Part shown: piece by piece, positions 28,566 through 34,830 of the stretch
Layout of the letters: each line of letters starts with the position of its first letter
Numbering within the stretch: position 1 is the stretch's first letter
Source: Anaerolineales bacterium
GTDB taxonomy: Bacteria; Chloroflexota; Anaerolineae; Anaerolineales; UBA6663
Direction: 5' to 3'
Assembly (NCBI GenBank): GCA_025057205.1
Contig: JANWXR010000004.1
Coordinates: 1 to 34,830, forward strand
DNA: 34,830 nucleotides
The notes under the pieces: model-generated
What the model was told of the DNA's origin: nothing
Databases searched by the model: none
What the model saw: the letters and a program-made list of their open reading frames with translations, nothing else
Position numbers and translations under genes: made by a program

Positions 28566-30353
28566 TCAGGGTTCGTGCGCATTAAGGCGCCGGCTGGCGC
28601 GATAAGGCGGGATTTCCAACACCTCGCCGGCTCTGTGCCGGGCCTGCATATCGCGCCAGAAGCGTGGCGTGAGCAGATCGCCGTGCGCTTCCAGAAAGGC
28701 GCGCCGCAGCTCGCCGGTCAGCCCCAGAAAGTTGCCGAACTCCTCGGGAAAGATGTCCTTCTCGCCGACGTAGTACCATGGCTCGGCGCTCATTTCATCG
28801 TCGTAGCTGCTCGGCGGTGGCAGGTCACGGAAGTTGCAATCGGTGAGCATGGTCAGCTCGTCGTAGTCGTAGAAGATAACGCGCTTGTGACGTGTGACGC
28901 CGAAGTTCTTGAGCAGCAGGTCGCCGGGGAAGATGTTGGTGGCGGCCAGGTCTTTGATTGCCTGGCCGTAGTCCAGCACGGCGTCGCGCGCTTCTTCCGG
29001 CGATGCTTCGCGCAGGTACAGGTTGAGCGGCTTCACGCGCCGCTCGACATAGACGTGCTTGAGCACTACGTCCCTATCGGTAAAGTCTACGCTCTCGGTG
29101 GCCGTGGCCAGCTCCGCCAGCAAGTCGGGCGCAAAGCGCTCGCGTTCGAACGTCAGGTGGCGAAATTCCTGCGCGTCCACCAGCCGCCCGGCCCGGTCGT
29201 GCTGGAACACCAAATCGTATTTGGCCAGCACATCACGGCGCGTCGTCATCTTTGGCGGGGCGAAGTGGTCGCGGATGACTTTGAAGACGATGTCGTAGGA
29301 GGGCAGGGTGAAGACGACCATCACCATGCCTCGATCGCCCGGCGCGATGACAAAGCGGTCGTCGGAGCGCTCCAGATGCTGCAACAAGTCCCAGTACAGC
29401 TCGGCCTTGCCGTGGCGGTTGTAGCCGAGGGAGATGTACAGCTCGGCGAGGCGCTTCCAGGGCATGAGCGATTTGAGGAACTCGACGACTTGGCGCGGCC
29501 GCTCCAGGTCCACATGGAAGTAGGAGCGGGTATAGCTGAAGACGATGCTGACTTCGTCCTCGGTGAGCAACACGGCGTCTGCAGCGACGCGCCCACCCCG
29601 GTTGCGCAGGACGATGATCAGCGGCATGGCGCACTCGCCGCTGCGCAGACGGCCCACCAGGTAGGCGGCCTGGTTGCGATAAAAGATGGGCCGGAGCAGA
29701 TCGGCGGCTTCGAAAGGGCGCCCGCCCCAGTCCTCGCGCCGGCGCTCACGTTCGAGCACACGCGCGATGAGGGCGGCGTCGCGCTCCAGGTCTTCATAGG
29801 GAATGCGGAAACGCGCATGTTGCAGGCAGGTGCGGGCCAGCGCCGTCAGCGACTCGCCGGCGACGTAGGTGATGTACGGCGGCTGATCATTTGCGGTGAA
29901 GGTGGGCGGCGTCTCCAGGTCGGCGCCTTGAAACTCGATAGGCACATCAATGCCGACGGTATCGAAGACGCGGCGTGTGACGGAAGTGAAGTACGTCTTG
30001 GCGATCTCGGCAGCCGGGTGGCTTTGGCACAACTCGGCGTAGGCGTGCTTGACGTAGCGCCATAGGTTGCGGTTGCGGAAGCGTTCGCCGATGAGCGGGC
30101 GCAGGTGTTGCAGCGCGCCCTGGATGTAAATCTCGCGCACGTTGAGGCGCTCGACGGCATCAGCATGTAAGCCGCGCCAGTCCTGTTGTTCGAAGCGCTG
30201 CTGTGCCCGGCGCATCAGCCCGCGCAGCGCAGCACGGTAGCCGCCGAACGATTGCCAGATTGCACACGCGCACTCATGCGCCAGCTCGGAGACGGTGGTG
30301 GGGAGAGGCAGCGCATCCAGGTGAGCGGCGCCGTTCATTTCGCTCCGTTCCAA
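28566..30353 (-). CDS. aceK: Isocitrate dehydrogenase kinase/phosphatase
   Basis: AceK-like over its full length: '[30 protein letters not shown]', '[16 protein letters not shown]', '[15 protein letters not shown]', '[27 protein letters not shown]', '[30 protein letters not shown]', '[13 protein letters not shown]'. Confidence 0.95.
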   Translation of the reverse strand: MERSEMNGAAHLDALPLPTTVSELAHECACAIWQSFGGYRAALRGLMRRAQQRFEQQDWRGLHADAVERLNVREIYIQGALQHLRPLIGERFRNRNLWRYVKHAYAELCQSHPAAEIAKTYFTSVTRRVFDTVGIDVPIEFQGADLETPPTFTANDQPPYITYVAGESLTALARTCLQHARFRIPYEDLERDAALIARVLERERRREDWGGRPFEAADLLRPIFYRNQAAYLVGRLRSGECAMPLIIVLRNRGGRVAADAVLLTEDEVSIVFSYTRSYFHVDLERPRQVVEFLKSLMPWKRLAELYISLGYNRHGKAELYWDLLQHLERSDDRFVIAPGDRGMVMVVFTLPSYDIVFKVIRDHFAPPKMTTRRDVLAKYDLVFQHDRAGRLVDAQEFRHLTFERERFAPDLLAELATATESVDFTDRDVVLKHVYVERRVKPLNLYLREASPEEARDAVLDYGQAIKDLAATNIFPGDLLLKNFGVTRHKRVIFYDYDELTMLTDCNFRDLPPPSSYDDEMSAEPWYYVGEKDIFPEEFGNFLGLTGELRRAFLEAHGDLLTPRFWRDMQARHRAGEVLEIPPYRASRRLNAHEP

Positions 30354-30379
30354 TCCGTTCCTTCGCTATCCGCTGGCAC

Positions 30380-30406
30380 AAAAAAGGCCGGACGGGAAGT
30401 CCGGCC
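30380..30406 (-). terminator. Rho-independent terminator between icd and aceK
   Basis: Perfect 8-bp stem GGCCGGAC-gggaa-GTCCGGCC (30386-30406) followed on the minus strand by TTTTTT (30380-30385). Confidence 0.85.
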
Positions 30407-30413
30407 TGTACGG

Positions 30414-31724
<1,311 letters not shown>

Positions 31725-31806
31725 TCAAGCTCCTCGAGAGATGATCTCAGAAAGATTATAGTCGGGCGGCTTGCAGAATGCCATAGCGCGAACGATACCA
31801 ACGAGC

Positions 31807-33138
31807 TTATCGCTTCTCCAAGGTCATCAACAGGCCAGGCCGAGGGCGCAGCGTGGCCAGCGGTGTGGGCCGCACCCTGTAGCCGGGCACAGCCTTTAGC
31901 CGGTAGCGCTGGGCGATGGTCGCCAAAAGCAGCGTGGCCTCCACCAGCGCGAACTGGTCGCCGATGCATTTGCGCGGGCCGGCGGCGAAGGGGAAGTACG
32001 CCAGCTTGTGCCGGGCTTCCACGGCTTCTGGACGAAAACGCTCTGGGTCGAACGTCTCCGGCTCCGGCCAGAATTCCGGCAGGCGATGGGTGACGTACGG
32101 GCTGAGGAAGATGGACGCGCCTGCCGGCACGTGGTAGCCGCCGAGCTCGTCGTCGGCGACGGCGGTGCGCACGAACATCCACGCCGGGGGATAAAGCCGC
32201 AGAGTCTCATCGAGGACCAGGCGCGTATAGGTGAGGCGTGGCAGGTCGTCGAAGGTCGGCGTGCGCCCGCTCAGCACCCTGGCCAGCTCGTCTTCCAGGC
32301 GGCTGAGGATCTGCGGCTGCCGGCTCAACACATACCACGTCCAGCTCAGCAGCGTGGCCGTGGTTTCGTGTCCAGCAAGAAAGATGGTGATAATCTCGTC
32401 GCGGATTTCCTCATCGCTCAGGCCTCTGCCATCGCCTTCCTCGCGGGCGGCCAGCAGCATGGAGAGCAAATCCGCTTCCTGCCGCCCGCTGCGGCGACGG
32501 TCCGCTAAAATGGCGTACACTGTTTGCGTGATGAAATCGCGCTCCCGTTTGAAGCGCCGGTTGGCGGGCGTGGGCCAGTCCAGCGGAATATGGATTGGTG
32601 AAAAGAGGAAACGATTGAAGTAGGCCAGTAGATAATCAAAGGCGGCACCGATGCGCTCGGCGTTGGCACTGACATCTGTGCTGAACATGGTGCGCACAAT
32701 GATGGTTTGCGTCAGCAGCATCATCTCGGAGCTGATCTCTAGCGGCTTGCCGGTCGGCTGAGCGGCCCAGCGCGCTAGCATTGTTTCGGTCGCCGCCGTC
32801 ATCACTCCTGCCATCTGCGCGATCTGCGTGCGGTGAAAGGCCGGCTGCATCAGGCGGCGGTGGCGCAGCCACTTTTCACCGTTGCTGGTTAACAAGCCGT
32901 CGCCGAACAGAGGCTTGATGGGGTCGTAGGCTTTAACGAAGTTCTTTTGATTGTCTTGAAGAACGTACTTCACGTCGTCCGGGTGGTGAATGAGGTAGAA
33001 CCGGCTCGGGCCGAGGTCTAACTGTACGACGCGCCCATGTGTCGCGGCTTCGACGAAGAAGCGGAGCGGGTCTTTCCAGACTCCGGGCAGTTGTCCAACG
33101 AACGGATAACTCTGAAGTTTTGGGGGAGTTTTCAGCAT
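31807..33138 (-). CDS. Cytochrome P450
   Basis: I-helix 'FLAGHETTATLLSW', EXXR 'DETLRLYPP', heme loop 'FPFAAGPRKCIGDQFALVEA'. The ORF extends to 33240; start uncertain. Confidence 0.95.
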   Translation of the reverse strand: MLKTPPKLQSYPFVGQLPGVWKDPLRFFVEAATHGRVVQLDLGPSRFYLIHHPDDVKYVLQDNQKNFVKAYDPIKPLFGDGLLTSNGEKWLRHRRLMQPAFHRTQIAQMAGVMTAATETMLARWAAQPTGKPLEISSEMMLLTQTIIVRTMFSTDVSANAERIGAAFDYLLAYFNRFLFSPIHIPLDWPTPANRRFKRERDFITQTVYAILADRRRSGRQEADLLSMLLAAREEGDGRGLSDEEIRDEIITIFLAGHETTATLLSWTWYVLSRQPQILSRLEDELARVLSGRTPTFDDLPRLTYTRLVLDETLRLYPPAWMFVRTAVADDELGGYHVPAGASIFLSPYVTHRLPEFWPEPETFDPERFRPEAVEARHKLAYFPFAAGPRKCIGDQFALVEATLLLATIAQRYRLKAVPGYRVRPTPLATLRPRPGLLMTLEKR

Positions 33139-33253
33139 GGAGTCGAACAAAGCCTTTCTGTCAGGATGACACAAGTATCGCATCGGCAGATTAGCATAAC
33201 GTGAGCGCCGGTGCCAGGGAGCCGGCGTTAGCAAACCCATTCGGAGGTGTTTG

Positions 33254-33547
33254 ATGAACCGTTACCGAATCTAACCTAGGCAGAAAATTGATTCGAGTCA
33301 GTGGGACCCGGACGATCGGAGCGCGTTCGACGGCGGTAAGAAAGATGCCGAGGCCCAGCTGGCGGAGCTGAGCCAGGAGCTGGACTCTTTGCAAGACATG
33401 CTCTTGGCACAACGCCGGCACAGGCTGCTGGTCGTTCCGCAGGCGATGGATACCGGCAGCCAGGACAGCATGACCCGCAAGGTCTTCGAGCATGTGAACT
33501 CTGAGCTACCCGAAGCCGAATCGGGAGCGGGCGATAATCAAGATTGA
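33254..33547 (+). pseudogene. Degenerate, truncated polyphosphate kinase 2 (PPK2) relic
   Basis: One frame from ATG: 'MNRYRI*PRQKIDSSQWDPDDRSAFDGGKKDAEAQLAELSQELDSLQDMLLAQRRHRLLVVPQAMDTGSQDSMTRKVFEHVNSELPEAESGAGDNQD*'. PPK2 N-terminus with a stop at codon 7, a Walker A region lacking Lys, and loss of the rest of the domain. Confidence 0.8.
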
Positions 33548-33559
33548 ACAGCAGCCCAC

Positions 33560-34207
33560 TTAGTTGAGCGAGAAATTTGAGTTCTGCTGGAAGCGGCCAG
33601 AATCTAGCATCGCGCGGATCAGGCTGAGTTCCCGCCGGTAAAGCGTGCACTCACGCTCCAGCATCTCATCCATAGTGGGACAGCTCAGCAGCGTTTGTTT
33701 TTCCCCAAGCGGCGCTTGGATGATGATGGCAGCAAGATAAGCCAGCGCCAGCGGGCTGGTGGGCAGGCTCTGGCGGTCGAATGGGATGTTAGCCACCTCG
33801 CTCAACAACTTTAGGTAGCGGCCCAGCCAGTGAACGAGTCGTCTGGCGCAGCGGGCGACCGTGGGGCCGTGCGCCTCCACCAACGGAAACTTCTCGACCG
33901 TGCCGGTCAAATAGGCCTCGTCGTGGTGCAGGGCCAGCACGCGAAACCGCTCTTGCCCGATGACCTCGATGTTCATGCGCCCGTCGTGCAGCTGCTCGAC
34001 TCGCGAAATCAAGCCATATGTGCCGATAGGGTACGGCTCGGCATAGCCGCCGACCTCCATCCCGCGGCGAATCAACACCACGCCGAACGGCTCACTCCTG
34101 GCAAGGCAGCGGTTAATCATCTGCCGGTAGCGCGGCTCGAAGATGTGCAGCGGCAACGTCATGCCGGGAAAGAACACCGTGTTTAGGGGAAACAGTGCAA
34201 GTTTAAT
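33560..34207 (-). CDS. LON substrate-binding (PUA-like) domain protein
   Basis: '(I)KLALFPLNTVFFPGMTLPLHIFEPRYRQMINRCLARSEPFGVVLIRRG...YPIGTYGLISRVEQLHDGRMNIEVIGQERFRVL'. The track starts at an internal ATG (34177); conserved residues extend upstream to an ATT codon at 34207. Confidence 0.88.
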   Translation of the reverse strand: MKLALFPLNTVFFPGMTLPLHIFEPRYRQMINRCLARSEPFGVVLIRRGMEVGGYAEPYPIGTYGLISRVEQLHDGRMNIEVIGQERFRVLALHHDEAYLTGTVEKFPLVEAHGPTVARCARRLVHWLGRYLKLLSEVANIPFDRQSLPTSPLALAYLAAIIIQAPLGEKQTLLSCPTMDEMLERECTLYRRELSLIRAMLDSGRFQQNSNFSLN

Positions 34208-34232
34208 GGCGGCACCTGCCTTGCGAGCAGAA

Positions 34233-34260
34233 TTGACAGTTGGGTGTCAGCGGCTATAAT
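34233..34260 (+). promoter_or_regulatory. Sigma-70-type promoter of tRNA-Leu
   Basis: TTGACA (34233-34238), 16-bp spacer, TATAAT (34255-34260), 26 bp before the tRNA. Confidence 0.85.
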
Positions 34261-34286
34261 TCTACCGCTGTCATGCCCAATCGTAT

Positions 34287-34370
<84 letters not shown>

Positions 34371-34382
34371 CCTCGACCGCAA

Positions 34383-34425
34383 GACCGCAGTCGTCCGGCT
34401 CGCGCCGCGCGGCTGCGGTCCTTTT
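34383..34425 (+). terminator. Hairpin terminator downstream of tRNA-Leu
   Basis: GACCGCAG ... CTGCGGTC followed by CTTTTG. Confidence 0.65.
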
Positions 34426-34490
34426 GTCGGTGCACGGCTTGTCCGGCTCAAAAGCCTATCATCTTCCGTTTATCACACTGAAGGCTCTCT

Positions 34491-34830
34491 ATGAACACTG
34501 TCAGGCTCGTGATTATCGGCGCAGGCATCGTCGGCGCAAGCGCGGCCTATCACCTGACCCGCCTGGGCTGGCGTGATGTGCTCGTGCTGGACAAGGGCAA
34601 CCTCGAGGAAAACGACGGCTCCACCTCGCACGCGCCCGGCGGCGTGGTCGGCCTAAGCCACAACAAGCTGCTCACGCAGATGGCCCAGTACGGCTCCGAC
34701 CTGTACCGCAGCCTGAAGCCCTACCATCCGGCGCGCAACACCTACAACGCCGTCGGTGGGCTGGAGCTGGCAACCACGCCTGAGCGCCTGCGCGACCTGA
34801 AGCGCCTGCATGCCGAGGGTAAGAGCTTCG
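34491..34830 (+). CDS. FAD-dependent oxidoreductase, partial (sarcosine/dimethylglycine dehydrogenase-like)
   Basis: 'MNTVRLVIIGAGIVGASAAYHLTRLGWRDVLVLDKGNLEENDGSTSHAPGGVVG...' with GxGxxG dinucleotide-binding motif; runs off the right edge. Confidence 0.88.
   Translation, partial: MNTVRLVIIGAGIVGASAAYHLTRLGWRDVLVLDKGNLEENDGSTSHAPGGVVGLSHNKLLTQMAQYGSDLYRSLKPYHPARNTYNAVGGLELATTPERLRDLKRLHAEGKSF

Noticed and set aside
28464-30065. 533-aa plus-strand ORF antisense to aceK
   Set aside because: No recognisable domain; mirrors the codon bias of the well-supported aceK frame.

Overview
34.8-kb high-GC chromosomal segment, gene-dense, mostly on the minus strand. Gene content and protein style suggest a Chloroflexota-like bacterium (inference; no search was possible). 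Most genes are housekeeping or regulatory: PAS histidine kinase (partial), rpoN, response regulators, HDAC-like hydrolase, MshA-like glycosyltransferase, SDR, YfhO-like membrane protein, GNAT, a PHP+AlbA_2 protein, lon, hsp20, ABC transporter, lgt, a CDP-alcohol phosphatidyltransferase, ino1, tRNA-Pro, tRNA-Gln, glnS, Ser/Thr kinase-STAND, gpmA, aceK, icd, cytochrome P450, a LON-domain protein, tRNA-Leu and a partial FAD oxidoreductase. The most interesting points are: (i) two diverged copies of a 123-bp MITE-like element with 8-bp target duplications, plus a second 90-bp MITE-like family next to one of them; (ii) several families of short ~7-bp-periodic repeats, four tracts of which sit in frame inside one YfhO-like gene; (iii) an icd-terminator-aceK arrangement with the AceK target serine conserved; (iv) unusual protein architectures: PHP+AlbA_2/Schlafen, ABC-2 permease+SpoIIM, kinase-STAND with its WD40 propeller missing, and RpoN with a CxxC-CxxC insert; (v) gene relics that an ORF caller misses or misreads: SdrD-B-like protein, IS982 transposase, PPK2; (vi) a LON-domain gene whose conserved N-terminus implies an AUU start.
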